Source: Clavulina sp. PMI_390 (taxonomy: Eukaryota > Basidiomycota > Agaricomycetes > Cantharellales > Hydnaceae). Taken from it: a stretch of DNA of 56,704 bases. Under the pieces are notes generated by a model. The model was not told where the DNA came from. It saw nothing but the letters and a program-made list of their open reading frames with translations, and ran no database searches. Position 1 is the first letter of the stretch, and every line of letters starts with the position of its first letter. This document shows positions 1 through 12,412 of the stretch, one piece after another. The stretch is from the NCBI GenBank assembly GCA_015039315.1, contig WIDE01000049.1, forward strand, positions 159,125-215,828, given 5' to 3'. The position numbers and the translations under genes were made by a program.

Positions 1-1069
1 GCTGATTTTTATGCAATATTGTGAGACGTTCTGCGCTCCCGAGATGCGAATCGGACATTGGCCGTGGATCGGACATTGACCGTGGAAAGACTGTATGCTG
101 CCTGACTAGCCATTTATGTGCTATGTGCTGGGAAGAGACTCTAGGATAGCGGGAAAAACTTTTACGGCGTCTATGTAGCCCATGTCTGTGCTGTGACACC
201 CGCAGATCGTGCCCAATCTTGGTCAAAACTCACTTGAGCGTATCGTTGTCCTCACCTCGTGGATTTGAACAATATGCTCAAGAACGACACTATTACCATA
301 TCAATACCAATAAAGGGGATATAAAGGGCCGAGCGGATGCTACCAGGGTAAACAATCTACATAGGAAAACAATCGTTCTTCATCATCGTCAGCCACCCTT
401 TCAAATCACAATGGCGATGTTGACACCTTTCTGTGATCCAGCGCAGCAGCGTGTCGTAATCATCTTCCACTGCTGAGGCCGGGCTGTTGGTGGCCGACGA
501 CTATTAATTATCGATGTCATTACTTGTGCTCCGCCATCCACTGGCTCCCGTGATCGGCACTGCGTTTCCCAGGTCTACTGAATCGATCTATTGACCCCCA
601 TACTTCCTCGGCCTCTCACCTCCCATTCCGCGCTTTCAGAAAAAAAGAATGCTCTCATAGGGGTTGTTGAATCCTCGGGCGCTCAGCGAGGGTGCACGGG
701 CTGACTCAATTGGTTCACTACTCAGAAAGAAGTGGATTGCTTGAGCACACTATGGCTCATTAGGTTTCTGATAATGATAGTCCCGCTCGACGATCTTCTC
801 TTGCCGGCACATCATTGACCTCAAGTAAAACGCCAAAGTGATATCGCAGTGCGCGGGGTGCGTGGGAGCTGGTGGTGTGTTGAGTCGCAATGACTCGCGA
901 TCGGGTTTCGGTCGGTGGATGCCTCGCCCAACAGATCCAGAATGGTAACCACGTACCATCACCGACTCGTAGATCGTAGCTCAAGGCGGTGGTGTAGTAC
1001 AACAGCCTAGCATTTGATGGCCTCACTCCACGGTTACAGGTCTCAGAGGTCTCTACAGGACCGAATATC
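1..1069. other. Intergenic / upstream region, no gene seen
   Basis: Only short ORFs without recognisable motifs lie here. The last 200 bases resemble the region upstream of the second RTA1-like gene (about 3740-3960), so they are probably the duplicated promoter. Nothing else is supported. Confidence 0.5.
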
Positions 1070-1076
1070 TATAAAA
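1070..1076 (+). promoter_or_regulatory. TATA-like box of the upstream RTA1-like copy
   Basis: A TATAAAA lies about 110 bases before the ATG at 1182. The equivalent position before the second copy has CATAAAAC at about 3950, inside a conserved block that also contains CATTTGATGG and a TTACAGG motif. The promoter was therefore duplicated with the gene. The functional role is inferred from spacing and conservation. Confidence 0.45.
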
Positions 1077-1181
1077 CGCCTCTGCATCTGCTGTATCCAT
1101 TCGCATCAACCGAATTCTCCTCCCTGGTCCCCTATTGTTGCCGTTGACGAGCCACCTAGCATCGGTGCTTGCGTCTGAATC

Positions 1182-2738
1182 ATGTGTACGCGGAACAACC
1201 CTCGACCCGGCGCTTCTGCCAATATTCAATCTCGATAGCTGACGCGACTCCTCATATAATACCTTCACAGGCCGTAACGGGACAGTCAATTTTAATGAGT
1301 GCTAAAACTACGACTCACCTGATGGCCAGTGCGATGATGGGCCTACCGAGTGGATCTGCATCCTCTTCCTGGTGCTTTTTGCCGCCACGACCAGTACGTC
1401 TATAAAGTATAGCAGCTATGCGAAAATCTCTAATCGAGCCGCCTATCACGAAAACACACAGCTATCCACCTCATCCAAGCGGGCATTTACAAGAAATGGT
1501 TCTTCATCCCCACTATGGTGACTGGTGGACTCGGCGAGCTAGCGGGGTGGTCCGGCCGTCTTTGGAGCTCGCGCAACCCCAATAGCTTCAAGGCTTTCAT
1601 CCTCCAGATCACCACTACTATCTTCTCGTACGTGAATTACCCTCTTATTTCTCCGGCTAGTGGATTTCCCTCTATGGTCTTCGGCCTCCCGCGTGGTTTT
1701 GAATTCCCCTTCCTCCTCCGCCCCCTTGTATTGGACTGTCCAAAATCACGCTAACTTTTGGTTTTTTTTGGGACCATAGACCATCGTTCATGACAGCAGC
1801 CAACTTTATCATCCTTGGACAGACAATCCAGTACGCTAATGCGCAGAAGTACTCTCGCCTCAGTCCTCGACAGTGTGAGTGCCTCGGAAAACTCTCCCCC
1901 TATCGCGTTCCCCACTTATCACTATTTGAACTCCCCCCTTATCCCCACACCCCGCTATGTCAGTCACCTGGATTTTTGTCACCTTCGACGTTACATGCCT
2001 GTTCATTCAGAGCGCAGGTGGAGGCATCGCCTCAACGACAAACGTTTCGCAGGCCAAAGCGGGAAGTGACATTGCCCTAGCAGGTATTGCCCTCCAAACA
2101 GGTGAGATTTGGGGTCCATCCGTCCACTTACACTCCACCATGATCCGCGCCCCAGCCTCCTTACTCAACGCATACATGTACTAAGAGTCTACTATTTTTG
2201 TTCGTGTATCCGATACAGTTGCCATTACGCTCTACTCTCTAATCACAATCGAGTTCCTCTGGCGTCTCAACAGGGACAAGCCCATTCCCGGGCGCGAGAA
2301 CCTCTCTGCCGTGGAAAGGCCATTCCCGGCCTCATCCGTTGACCTACTCGATGGGGATCCCAATGGCAATCTCGATGTGGATAAAAAGAGGATCCCGAAG
2401 AATATCCAGCTCGTGTTCATCGGTCTTGCTATCTCAACGCTGTTCTTGCTCATCCGTGCTATCTATCGCTTGGCTGAGGTCCGTTCCCTTTTCCAGATTT
2501 TCCTCTCCTCCCCTCTCTTCTGATAAATGACCTTGTGCCTGTCGCTGATTGAATGAATATCGACTATGTGTGGGGCTCTTTCTTCTAGTTTGCGAATGGG
2601 TGGGACGGCAAGATCCAGTCAACTGAGACGTACTTCAACGTGCTTGATGGTGGATGCATCATTGTGTCCATGTTCGCCATCAACATCTTCCATCCTGGGC
2701 GGCTGCTGAAGCCAACGGCCGAAACTGAGGGCGTATGA
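1182..2738 (+). pseudogene. RTA1-like membrane protein, upstream copy, with an early in-frame stop
   Basis: By comparison with the copy at 4075-5653 the exons are 1182-1185, 1271-1393, 1462-1627, 1780-1874, 1964-2101, 2219-2478 and 2589-2738. All lengths match the second copy except exon 6, which has a 21-base in-frame insertion. The encoded segments are those of the RTA1 family (Pfam PF04479; yeast relatives RTA1 and RSB1, lipid-translocating or stress-related seven-helix plasma-membrane proteins), including an AGGGIAST helix and a DGGCII segment near the end. In frame with the conserved ATG, however, codon 13 is TAA (1303-1305), where the other copy has TAC. The next in-frame ATG is in exon 3 and would lose the first helix. 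Everything downstream is open, so inactivation is recent, or the stop is bypassed or an assembly error. Confidence 0.72.
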
Positions 2739-3860
2739 CGAGTTTGATCCATCTGCTTTTTCCTTTCTTTATTGCGCTTCAGGGACCATTTCCATCTAGA
2801 ACCTTTCTATACTATCTTCCAGATTTTCAAGCACCGGCGGCGTGTTCCCCCCGCTCGTTGAATACAATTCCTTCTCACTGCGATCAATATTCGGTCCTTT
2901 ACCTCCCGTACGATTGGCTCAGTCAAAGTGGGTGGCCATAAGATGGGTGGTTGGCTGGAACTCTTGAGCAGCTAGTACTGGCGACTGCGATCAGCGTTGT
3001 CGCGGTCCAGAAACTATAGCGTCCTCTCTATCGCTTGAGCTAGGACCCCAAGCCCTCGATTAGACTAAAAGTTGACAATTCAGCGTAGTAGCAGAAGCAA
3101 ACTAGTTTAGCGCTCCTGCCGAAGCTGGGAAGTGCCGCGGCGAGGTCATCCTGCATGCTCTCTGGTGATTTTGTTTCTCCGAAGTAACATCTGGTATCTC
3201 GCGAGACCAGCGCATGATGTCTCGTTCATACCAGCACTTTGGCCACCAGCCCTGAAGGGGACCAGATGCCAAGGTGAGAGAGTAGTGTAATTCAAATAGA
3301 CTAATTGTCGGCATCGGGACAACAAATTTGGATGCCGATGACTCATTACTCTTGACGCATGAAATATATATCACTGCGCTATCACTACCATAATAGCTTT
3401 CTGATGATTGGGATAAATATAGTTTCTCTTTTCTCCGAGTCCATGGTAGCTGGCCATGTGCTTGCCGCCGGGAGATTAGCCCAAGAGTAAATAAGAGGTA
3501 GTTTCCCAGGGTCCGTTGGAGCCCAGTCGTGTCGATCCAAAGATGAGTCGGGCATCGGCCTTGGATGCCTATAATTTAAATCTAGTTACCACATGTAGGG
3601 AAAGCAGCGAGCTCAATGTAAGCGAGCGAGCGCTTAGACGAATCTAACCGTCGCAGCACTCGGTTTGTATTGCGAGATCTGTGGCAATGCACTGCGGTGA
3701 GTCAGTATTCCCTGCGGGCGCCTCCAACCTCCTTTCCCAAGCTGCGCTGCATGCAAGCGGCACCCAGCCTTCAGACGTCGGCTTCGACGCCCGGGGCCGC
3801 GAGTTATTCCAGCAGAGTGGTAACCAGTTATTAGCGGGACAGAGATCGCAGCTCGAGGCG
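2739..3860. other. Intergenic region between the RTA1-like copies
   Basis: No supported gene. A 90-codon minus-strand ORF at 3102-3374 has no recognisable domain. The right end (about 3740-3960) is the duplicated RTA1 promoter block. Confidence 0.5.
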
Positions 3861-4074
3861 GCGGTGCAGCAACACCCCACCATTTGATGGTTTCGCTCCA
3901 CATTTACAGGGCTCGAACTGTATAGGAGATCTCTGAACATCAGAACCTCCATAAAACACCTCCTTGCTCTCAGCCACTTGTTTCCGCCAGCCACTTCCCT
4001 CCCTCCCTCTTCTTCTCCTTCCGAGCTCTTGTCTCCTTCTCATTGTCGGTAGTAGTACCTCGAAGGCTTGAGTC

Positions 4075-5653
4075 ATGTGTACGTCCCAGTCACCTCGCTC
4101 GGCCCCGAGCGTTGTTGTCAAGCTTTCCCTTGCCTTGGCATTGAGGCTCACAATGTTTTCTCTCTGGTATGAATCGTCGTATTGTGGCACCCTCATACAG
4201 GTCGTAACGGAACAGATAATATAAATGCCTACTACAACTACGACTCACCTGACGGCCAGTGCGATGGTGGGCCTACAGAATGGATCTGTATCCTCTTCCT
4301 CGCACTCTTCACAGCTACAACTCGTACGTACAAACCTACTGTTCTGCGGCTAGCTGTGACCGAACAATTCTCATCTCGTACCTCACTCTGGGATCCAATA
4401 AATCCAGTTGTGCACCTCATTCAGGCGGGTGTACACAAGAAGTGGTTCTTCATCCCAACAATGGTGACTGGTGGGCTTGGCGAGCTTGCAGGGTGGTCTG
4501 GTCGTCTATGGGGCTCGAAGAATCCCAACAGCTTCAAGGCATTTATCCTCCAGATCACAACAACGATCTTCTCGTACGTATCGATGACTCCTCGTAATCG
4601 TATCGTATATTTTCCACATGTGGCGCCTCCGGTTCCGTGACTGCCCGCCCCGCTAGTGCGTGCGCGCGAGATTTGCAAATGCAACTCACCCCTCCTTGGC
4701 CACTTTGCTGCATACATGTGGCCGCGCGGCATGACGCTGATTATCGACTTTCCGCTTTTTCTTTTCCTTGGCATGATTTAGACCTTCCTTTATGACGGCG
4801 GCCAACTTTATCGTTCTTGGGCAAACCATCCGATATGCCAACGCAGAAAGGTATTCGCGGTTAAGTGCAAAGAAGTGTGAGTATATTACCTCAAACACTT
4901 GTTCCCCTATGTCGGATTTTTCTGACACTATTTTTACGTTGGATTACGACCATCTTGGTTGTTAGTTACCTGGATCTTTGTTACTTTTGACGTTACCTGC
5001 TTGTTCGTCCAGAGTGCGGGTGGAGGAATCGCGTCAACGACGAATATCACGCAAGCCAAAGTAGGGAGTGATATTGCACTTGCTGGTATCGCGCTACAAA
5101 CACGTGAGTCCCTCATCCCGTTCCCCTTTTCACATGTATCCATCTAATCTCCTCCGTCTGCTATCCGATACAGTTGCCATCGCACTCTACACCCTCCTAG
5201 CAGCCGAGTTCCTCTGGCGCCTGAGCGCCGACAAGCCTGTTCCAGGACGTGAGCACCTCGGCACTGAAAAGACCTCGCCGTACGCTTCGGCCGACCCGCT
5301 AGATGGCTATGGCGGTGGAAAGAGGATTCCAAGGAACATCCAGCTAGTGTTCGTTGGGCTTGGTGTCTCGACGCTGTTCTTCCTCATTCGTGCTATCTAT
5401 CGTTTGGCTGAGGTTCGTCCATTATCTAACTAGCTTCAGGTTCTCCTCCTCCAAGAGTTAGTCGTGCTGACATGTATGCTTGTTTGCTTGGCTTGATTGA
5501 TAGTTTGCGGACGGCTGGGGCGGCAAGATCCAGTCGACCGAGACCTACTTCAACGTGCTTGACGGCGGGTGCATCATCGTAGCCATGTCCGCAATCAACA
5601 TCTTGCACCCTGGGCGGCTAATGAAGGAGAAGGCCGTGACTGACGGTGTATGA
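4075..5653 (+). CDS. RTA1-like lipid-translocating/stress membrane protein
   Basis: Seven exons: 4075-4078, 4201-4323, 4408-4573, 4782-4876, 4966-5103, 5174-5412 and 5504-5653, giving 304 residues, the usual RTA1-family size. The first exon holds only ATG plus one base, so the start is fixed by the splice at GTACGT. Family features: a short extracellular N-terminus, a first helix near residues 27-42, the GGLGELAGWSGR segment, a TFDVTCLFVQSAGGG helix, and a last helix before RAIYRLAE, followed by a conserved C-terminal STETYFNVLDGGC loop. In yeast, relatives (Rsb1, Rta1) move or signal sphingoid bases and confer 7-aminocholesterol resistance. That role is family knowledge; the substrate here is unknown. 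It is the intact member of a tandem pair and lies beside two lipase-like genes, which may or may not be functional linkage. Confidence 0.9.
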
Positions 5654-6471
5654 GCGGGGATTGGGTCTCAATTGATTAGGCATGCTCTTCTTCTGGTCTT
5701 CTCTCCCTTTTACCCCCTTCACTACATTTCATGTTTGATGGACTCTTTACCTCCCCAAGTACGGTGAACTTGGCAGTTTCTCAATAGACTATTGAATTGA
5801 TCATGATGTGATACCTTGAATGGATTCAAGTGCCCCCTTGGTGCTGGTGTGATCACCACGTCGACTGACGTTCGTTCTTATCATAGCGTTTGACCGTTTC
5901 AATCTTTGCTCCTTTCTCCAGACTAACAGGGGCAGAACGCCGGACGCGGCCGCCGGGTACCTGTGAGTTATGACTGGCTTGAAGAGACCTCTCTGTCAAT
6001 ATTTCCTCGTACGGCACGATGCTGAGTCAAACAACTCGAGTGTTTATTTATTTCGGAGGGCCGGAGCCCATCCGTTGGCTTCCGTCATGTCTGTGACACC
6101 AATAGACGACGCGTCCAGCAGCTACAAGCGCCCATAATCGGCACAGTGTTTTTATTCTATCCCTATTTTATTCCCTCCTCCGTCCCCGAGTGTTGGTGCA
6201 ATATGGGTGTTTGCACAACTCTTATAAGATTCGGGTTGTTGCTTCAGGTTCACCTCCACTCCACTCTCCCTTCGGGAACACGTCACCAACCTGCCAATTG
6301 GAAGAAGTAGAGCGGGGATATTACAACAAAGTGTAACGTGATCTCACTTACATCACTGAATGCTCGTGTTAACTTTGACACTCATTCTATTTTTATATTA
6401 ACTTCCTCCTTCCCCTTACTTCATCATGTTTATTGATGCTAATGCAGCTACTAGTGGCAGCATTGTCTACC
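5654..6471. other. Intergenic region upstream of esterase copy A
   Basis: No gene seen. A TATAAG motif lies near 6223. An ATG at 6426 opens a short frame out of register with the esterase start at 6472, so it is either a small uORF or part of a 5' leader intron. Confidence 0.45.
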
Positions 6472-8477
6472 ATGGAGGACAGCGACACCCTTACCCATCC
6501 GCGAAAAGTTCACTTCCTCATCCTATGCCATGGCATGTGGGGTAACCTCGTGCGTCAATCCCGATCTCGCCCTCGCTTTGTTCGCCTGCACTGAAACATC
6601 ATCTTTGCGCTAGGCCCACCTCCAAGCCATGAAGGACACCATGTCTGAGCGGTTCCTCAAGCTTTCTACCTCCAGCGAGTCAGGCGACGCGTACGAATAT
6701 ATCGTGCATGCCGCAGAGTCGAATCAGGATCAGAACACGTACGATGGAATTGACTGGGGAGGAGAGCGAATCATCAAAGAGGTTAGTAGCGTCACTATAA
6801 CTCGTGCGTGCACGTACAAACATATATGGCAATAGATCCATGAGCAAATCCGCGCTATCGAGGAGCCTAGCTCTTCATCGTCTAGTTCTCGACAAAGAGT
6901 CGTCACCCGCTTCAGCATCACTGGATATTCGCTCGGTGGACTCCTTGCACGCTACGTTGTCGGTGCTCTCCATGCACAGGGCTTCTTTGAGCGCGTCGAG
7001 CCTGTCAACCTCAATACGATCGCGACGCCGCATCTGGGTGTGCCGCGGTACCCAGGCTTCTTCAGTGGTGTGGTGAGTGAAAGCCACATAATTCTTACCA
7101 ATGAAGCGAACCAGATGGCCTTCATGGGTTGCGTTTGTGATATTGGAATGATAATAATGACGACGATGATCATAGGCTGGTATGGTTGGCCCGAGACTTT
7201 TGGGAAGGACAGGCCAGCAGTTCTATCATGTTGACAAGTGGAGCGAAGATGGACGCAGCCTATTGGAGATTATGGCTGATCCCGGTGCGTTTCTGTTCGT
7301 TTCGAGAGGTAATGTATCATCGGGCACTCATATATATATTATCCATTACAGAATCCGTCTTCTACACTGCCCTCATGCGTTTCAGGAATGTGACCATCTT
7401 TGCTAATACGTGAGTTCATATGAAATTATTCGAGTTGGTGGGCCTGATCAGCTAAAATGTCCTGCGCTTGTGATCATTTAGTGTAAATGATGGCACAGTC
7501 CCGTATATGAGCGCCGCAATCGAAACAGAAGACCCCTTTCTCGGGCGAGCCAAAAGCGGCCTTACTGTGTATGCCACCACTTACTTCCTTCGATATCTCG
7601 TCCCTCACGAGCACTCACTCATCCCCTCCCTTACAATAGAGAATTTGACCCAACCTATAGCCCAATTATCACCTCATACTCCACACCTGGCACACCTCCA
7701 CCGCGTCCTGCTCCTCCCCCGGCGTCGTTCCCGTACATCAAAATTCAGAAACCTTTCATCCCCCCGCTCCTACGTTCACCCAAGAGGCCGTGGCTCGAAT
7801 GGGTCATGGTAGCTGCGATGCCCGTGCTGATGCCTGTGATCTGGAGTATGTTGCTCACAAGGCTGACCATAGCGTCGCACGGAAGTAACAAGAGGATTAA
7901 AATATTGGAGGAGGAAGTGAAGCAGGAAGCGGAGAAAGGGTTGTCGGATGCCGGATCTGAAAGTACCAAGAAGCGGTTGAAGGACGCATGGAGGAAGATA
8001 GAGGAAACTACCTCTAGGGAAGCGCAGAATCTCGCTGGGAACGAGGACGATGTTGGGGAGGGAGATATATTGGAGCAGGTAGCTGCGGGCCCCTCTCTGG
8101 CCCCGTCCCCTGCCAGTACGGATGCGTCTGCTCCTCTTTCTGCAGCATCAGTATCCACGCCCACACCCGCCACATCGTCAAAGACCCCTTACCCTCGCTT
8201 GAGTAAGGCACAGCTCCAAATGGCCGCACACCTCAACAGCTTTCCGCATCTCAAGAAAAAGCTCGTCTACATTGTTGGGCCTCCTCTCTACCCCGCTCCC
8301 TCTTCATTTATGGATGGGAATAACGATGAGCCAACGCCAAAGCGATCGGATCCATTCAACGAGACAAGGGCAAATGCGCATGCAGTGATCGTGGCGAGGG
8401 ACCTAGTGCGCTTTGGTGAATATCATATCGCAGGATTGGGTGTCTTAAAATGCTGGCGAGATGAGTTTGTGTTGTAG
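6472..8477 (+). CDS. DUF676 serine esterase/lipase (ROG1/LPL1-like), copy A
   Basis: Seven exons: 6472-6549, 6614-6781, 6836-7072, 7176-7284, 7352-7409, 7482-7568 and 7640-8477, giving 524 residues. It shows the DUF676 (PF05057) alpha/beta-hydrolase signature: oxyanion motif HGMWGN near residue 20, nucleophile elbow GYSLGG near residue 114, the acid-turn region VNDGTVPY in exon 6, and a late His in the segment ANAHAVIVARD. Family members (yeast Rog1, Lpl1/YOR059C) act on glycerolipids or phospholipids at lipid droplets. A hydrophobic segment (VMVAAMPVLMPVIW) follows the catalytic core and could anchor it to a membrane. The C-terminal third is a low-complexity linker ending in the conserved GLGVLKCWRDEFVL. 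Exons 1-6 have the same lengths as copy B, so the pair is a direct tandem duplication. Confidence 0.88.
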
Positions 8478-9604
8478 GGATAGTGCAAGCAGATTTGTCG
8501 TGCACTTTGTGACTTGGACACCATGATCTTGCTCGTTTACTTACGTTTTATTTACTTTTCGGCTTTCTATTCCTCTTCTGTTTGTTGTCCCACATTAGCG
8601 CTGCATCTATAGCGCGCCCTGTGCGATATATAATGAGTCATGTACGAACGCAGGGAGTAAGAGAATGACTTCGCGTTTCTTGAAGTGAATTGGTTGGCGG
8701 ATGCTTTTGCGCCTTTTACCTGATTGTCATTCTTAATGGACTCGGTCGTTCATGCACAATCAACTTTGCATGAATCTGCGATAGACGTTCAATTTGATGA
8801 CCTTGTAATGAACTGGCGAAGATTAACGGAGTATCCTGCTGTGATCGTGTTTGTACGTCCGATTGATCCGCGGACCCAGCGCCATGACTGACCCTCGCAT
8901 GATCTACTTCTCTGCTTGCTGGGACTTGGACCTTGACAGAAGCAACTGCTATGAGTTTGACACAGTTGCCAACCTATGTGTGACTGTGACCTGACGCGGA
9001 AGAATTTGACGATCGTACTGCTGAGTCATCCAAATCGAGTCCGACGACTGGTCATCCAATTCATTCCGGAACCGCGGGACCCGTTTGTCCGTGTCCGACA
9101 CGGCAACGGCAAGAGAAAGACGACGCGTTCTGGCTCTTCAGATCGCCATGCAATCGACCGATTTTTGCATTGGACTGCATTGCCCAAGTGGAGGTGGAGG
9201 TGAGGTCCGAGCCGCGCAAGCCATGACGCACAGCAAAGGCGACGGAAACATGAGCGCATCGCGTTGGCAGACACAAGTCATATAAGAGTAGTAGCCTCAG
9301 CTCTCCTGCCTCGACATTATCCTCCTCCTCACTCTCCCGAGTACCATACACGAGCTAGCATCACTGCATGAAACTCCCGATTAGCGTCAGAAAATCGAAT
9401 CGGACGAAAAGGGACAAGAGCAACAGGAACAAAGCGCCCGCTTATATCGCTTCATCCGCGTCAGCTTATACTTCTACTTCATCTCCCTACTCCTCTTCTT
9501 CTTCCTCTCTACCATCATCTTCCTCCTCCTCCTCTACTTCCTCGTCCCCATCCTCGTCCTCTTCATCGTTGTCGCTGGAACTGCCGGCAGGACCGTCGAT
9601 CACC
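8478..9604. other. Intergenic region / 5' leader of esterase copy B
   Basis: No independent gene. A TATAAG motif lies at 9281. The first in-frame ATG downstream is 9368 and would add 79 residues (a basic head, then a long Ser tract) to esterase copy B. That stretch is open without a stop up to the chosen start at 9605. Confidence 0.45.
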
Positions 9605-12045
9605 ATGAGCAACACCACCAGCACCTCTACACCACAAAAAGTGCACTTTCTTATCCTGTGCCATGGCATGTGGGGCAACCCTGTGCGTCGTATTTCTCTC
9701 GTTTCCATGTTCCGCGGTCACTTATCGTTGTCATTCCACTAGGCCCACTTGCAAGCCATGAAGGACACCATGTATCAGCGATTCATCAAACTGTCCGCCT
9801 CCGACGAGTCGGGCGGTGAATACGAGTATATCGTGCATGCCGCCGAGTCGAACCAGGAGCAGAACACATACGATGGGATTGACTGGGGAGGAGAGCGACT
9901 CGTCAAAGAGGTTAGTGCCGCTTACTCGCGCTCGGTGCCTGGCTGCCGCCGTCGTGTTCAGATTTGATGTTCCTGACACTGCCAACAATGCTTTTTTCCC
10001 CCCTCTGCTCCACTCTGTCACTCGACAACCGTGCACTCCACTCGTTGGCACGATCCAATCTAATCCACTTATTTGGTGGTCTGGGCTCTTTGGTTCTATA
10101 ACAATTGTTGCCACTTTACTCGGGGGTTTGGACATCGGTGCCTCCTAACAACGTCATCCGCTCATTGGCGCCGTCCACACAAAACATAACCCTGTCCTCG
10201 TGCAAATCCGCCAACCCAACCTCGCACTTCCATCATGCCACGCACATGCACATACGCCTATAGATTCACGAGCAAATCCACGCTATCGAGCAACCTAGCT
10301 CTTCCTCGTCCAGCGCTCGCCCACGAGTCGTAACTCGCTTCAGTATCACTGGGTACTCGCTCGGCGGCCTCCTTGCGCGCTACGTCGTGGGTGCCCTCCA
10401 TGCACAGGGCTTCTTTGAGCGCGTAGAGCCTGTCAACTTCAACACGATTGCTACACCGCATCTGGGCATACCGCGTTATCCCGGTTTCTTCAGTGGTGTG
10501 GTGAGTAGTGCTTGTCCTATTTAGGGAAGTGGGCGAAAAAGGCTGATTCATCTTGATTGACTGTAGGCTAGTGTGGTTGGTCCACGATTCTTGGGCAGGA
10601 CTGGCCAGCAGTTCTATCATGTTGATAAGTGGAGCGAAGATGGCCGCAGTTTACTAGAGATCATGGCCGATCCTGGTAGGTTTCTCTTACTTTGAGATGA
10701 GAGGGAGATCGAGGGCGCTAACTATTGTCTCCCATTCAGACTCGGTGTTCTTTGCTGCGCTCAAGCGCTTCCAGAATGTGATGATCTTCGCTAATACGTG
10801 AGTAGATAAGCTAATCAACTAGAGTTTCGGGAATCTGGCGTACTCAACCGACTCTTACCATCATTATAGCGTAAATGACACTACGGTCCCATACCTGAGC
10901 GCTGCGATCGAGACTGAAGACCCCTTCCTGGAACGAGCCACTACTGGCCTCACTGTGTAAGTATCCCATCATCACCCCACGCTCGCACACATTCATTGAC
11001 CTCTCCCCTCTTGACCAACAGCGAATTCGACCCCACCTACAGCCCCGTCATCACCTCGTACTCGACGCCCAGCGCACCACCACCGCAACCCGCCTCGCCA
11101 CCTGCTTCGTTCCCGTACATCAAGATCAAGAAGCCATTCATCCCCCCACCACTGCGCTCACGCACGATGCCATGGCTCGACTGGGTCGTCGTGGCTGCCA
11201 TGCCCGTGCTGATGCCTGTCTTCATGGGCGTGGCGCTCACCAAGCTAGGCATGGATTCGCGCGCGAGCGGGAAGCGCACCAAAGTGTTGGAGATGGAGAA
11301 TGAAGACGATGTTGAGGAGGCGGAAGTGGGGAAGATGGTGGGTGCTGGGACGATCGGCGCGAAGAGGTTGAGGGAGATGTGGAGGAAGATGGAGGAGGCG
11401 AGTGTCCAGGAGGCGCAGCATCTTGTTGGCAATGATGGTGCTGAGGAAGGTGGAGATTTGCTGGAGCAGTCCGTCATGGGCTTCACTTTGGTCCCGTCCC
11501 CTCCTGCTGCTGTTGTTGCTTCTGCTGCTGCTGAGGCAGAGGCGGATGGCGTGAACAGCGGAGCGGCTTCTCCAGCGTCGGAGCTCGATGCTCGCCTTGG
11601 TGCGGGTCTAGGAGCGTTCAGCCCTGCATCAGGCGCATCGAGCGCTACATCCCTCCCATCTACGCGATCCTCTGGTTCCCCCGAGCCATCATCATCCAAG
11701 TCTGCTCCTACCCCCACTACCACCCCCGCAGCCAACGCGTGCAAGGCTACTCCCCAGTTGAGCGCAGCGCAGGTCAAGATGGCAGCCAACCTCAACTCCC
11801 TGCCGCACCTCAAGAAAAAGCTCGTATACATTGTCGGAGCACCTCTTCCCGCCCCTGGAGCCCCTTCGTCAGCTGCTGTTGTTGCTGAAGAAGAGGATGA
11901 GCAGACGCCAAAGATCTCGAACCCGCTCAACGAAACGGCAGCTCATGCACATGCTGTCGTTGTCGCGAGAGATTTGACGCGCTTCGAGACACATCGGGCG
12001 GGTCTTGGTGTCTTGCGCTGCTGGCGCGACGAGTTTGTGCTGTGA
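9605..12045 (+). CDS. DUF676 serine esterase/lipase (ROG1/LPL1-like), copy B
   Basis: Exons 9605-9682, 9743-9910, 10264-10500, 10567-10675, 10740-10797, 10870-10956 and 11022-12045, giving 586 residues. Catalytic features match copy A: HGMWGN near residue 20, GYSLGG with Ser about 114, VNDTTVPY, and the late AHAHAVVVARD. A hydrophobic helix (VVVAAMPVLMPVFMGVAL) follows the core, as in copy A. The linker before the conserved C-terminus is longer and Ala/Ser-rich. I chose 9605 because copy A begins at the equivalent place and the context ACCATGA is good. An in-frame ATG at 9368 follows a TATA-like motif at the right distance and could give an N-terminally extended form. Intron 2 is 353 bases, far longer than the 54 bases in copy A. 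Confidence 0.88.
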
Positions 12046-12397
12046 AGAGACAGAGAGCGGATACCCCATGGCATGATTCCAACGGACTGATCGAGTTTTC
12101 TGATACCATACCATATCATTTTCGTCTTCATTTAGTTGTCGTTTTCCTTTCTGTTTTCCTTCTCTTCTCCTTATCAAGCGCCCCGAGTCGTATGATGCAG
12201 GGTACGGATGTAGGTTATGGATTTATGCTATAGACTAACGATTTATGAGAAGCTTCAATAATCCGCTCGTCTGTCCTGTGTAAGATGGAATATGAGCGGG
12301 ATGCAAATGTCCGAATGCTATGCTGATAGCGCTGCATTGACAGAGTAAGACAGCAAATGATGTGGAGTATTGCTTCATCGTGGGAGAAAAACCAGCG
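12046..12397. other. Intergenic region after esterase copy B
   Basis: Presumed 3' UTR and spacer of esterase copy B. No gene or repeat recognised. Confidence 0.5.
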
Positions 12398-12406
12398 AAA
12401 AAAAAA
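12398..12406 (-). terminator. Pol III-type T-run downstream of tRNA-like gene 1
   Basis: Nine consecutive A on the plus strand (T on the minus strand) begin six bases beyond the 3' end of the tRNA-like gene at 12413-12492. This is the position and form of an RNA polymerase III terminator. Confidence 0.6.
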
Positions 12407-12412
12407 TATTGT

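Noticed and set aside
11037..11930. Long minus-strand ORF over esterase copy B exon 7
   Set aside because: Shadow of a GC-rich, low-complexity coding exon; the plus strand has the conserved esterase C-terminus.
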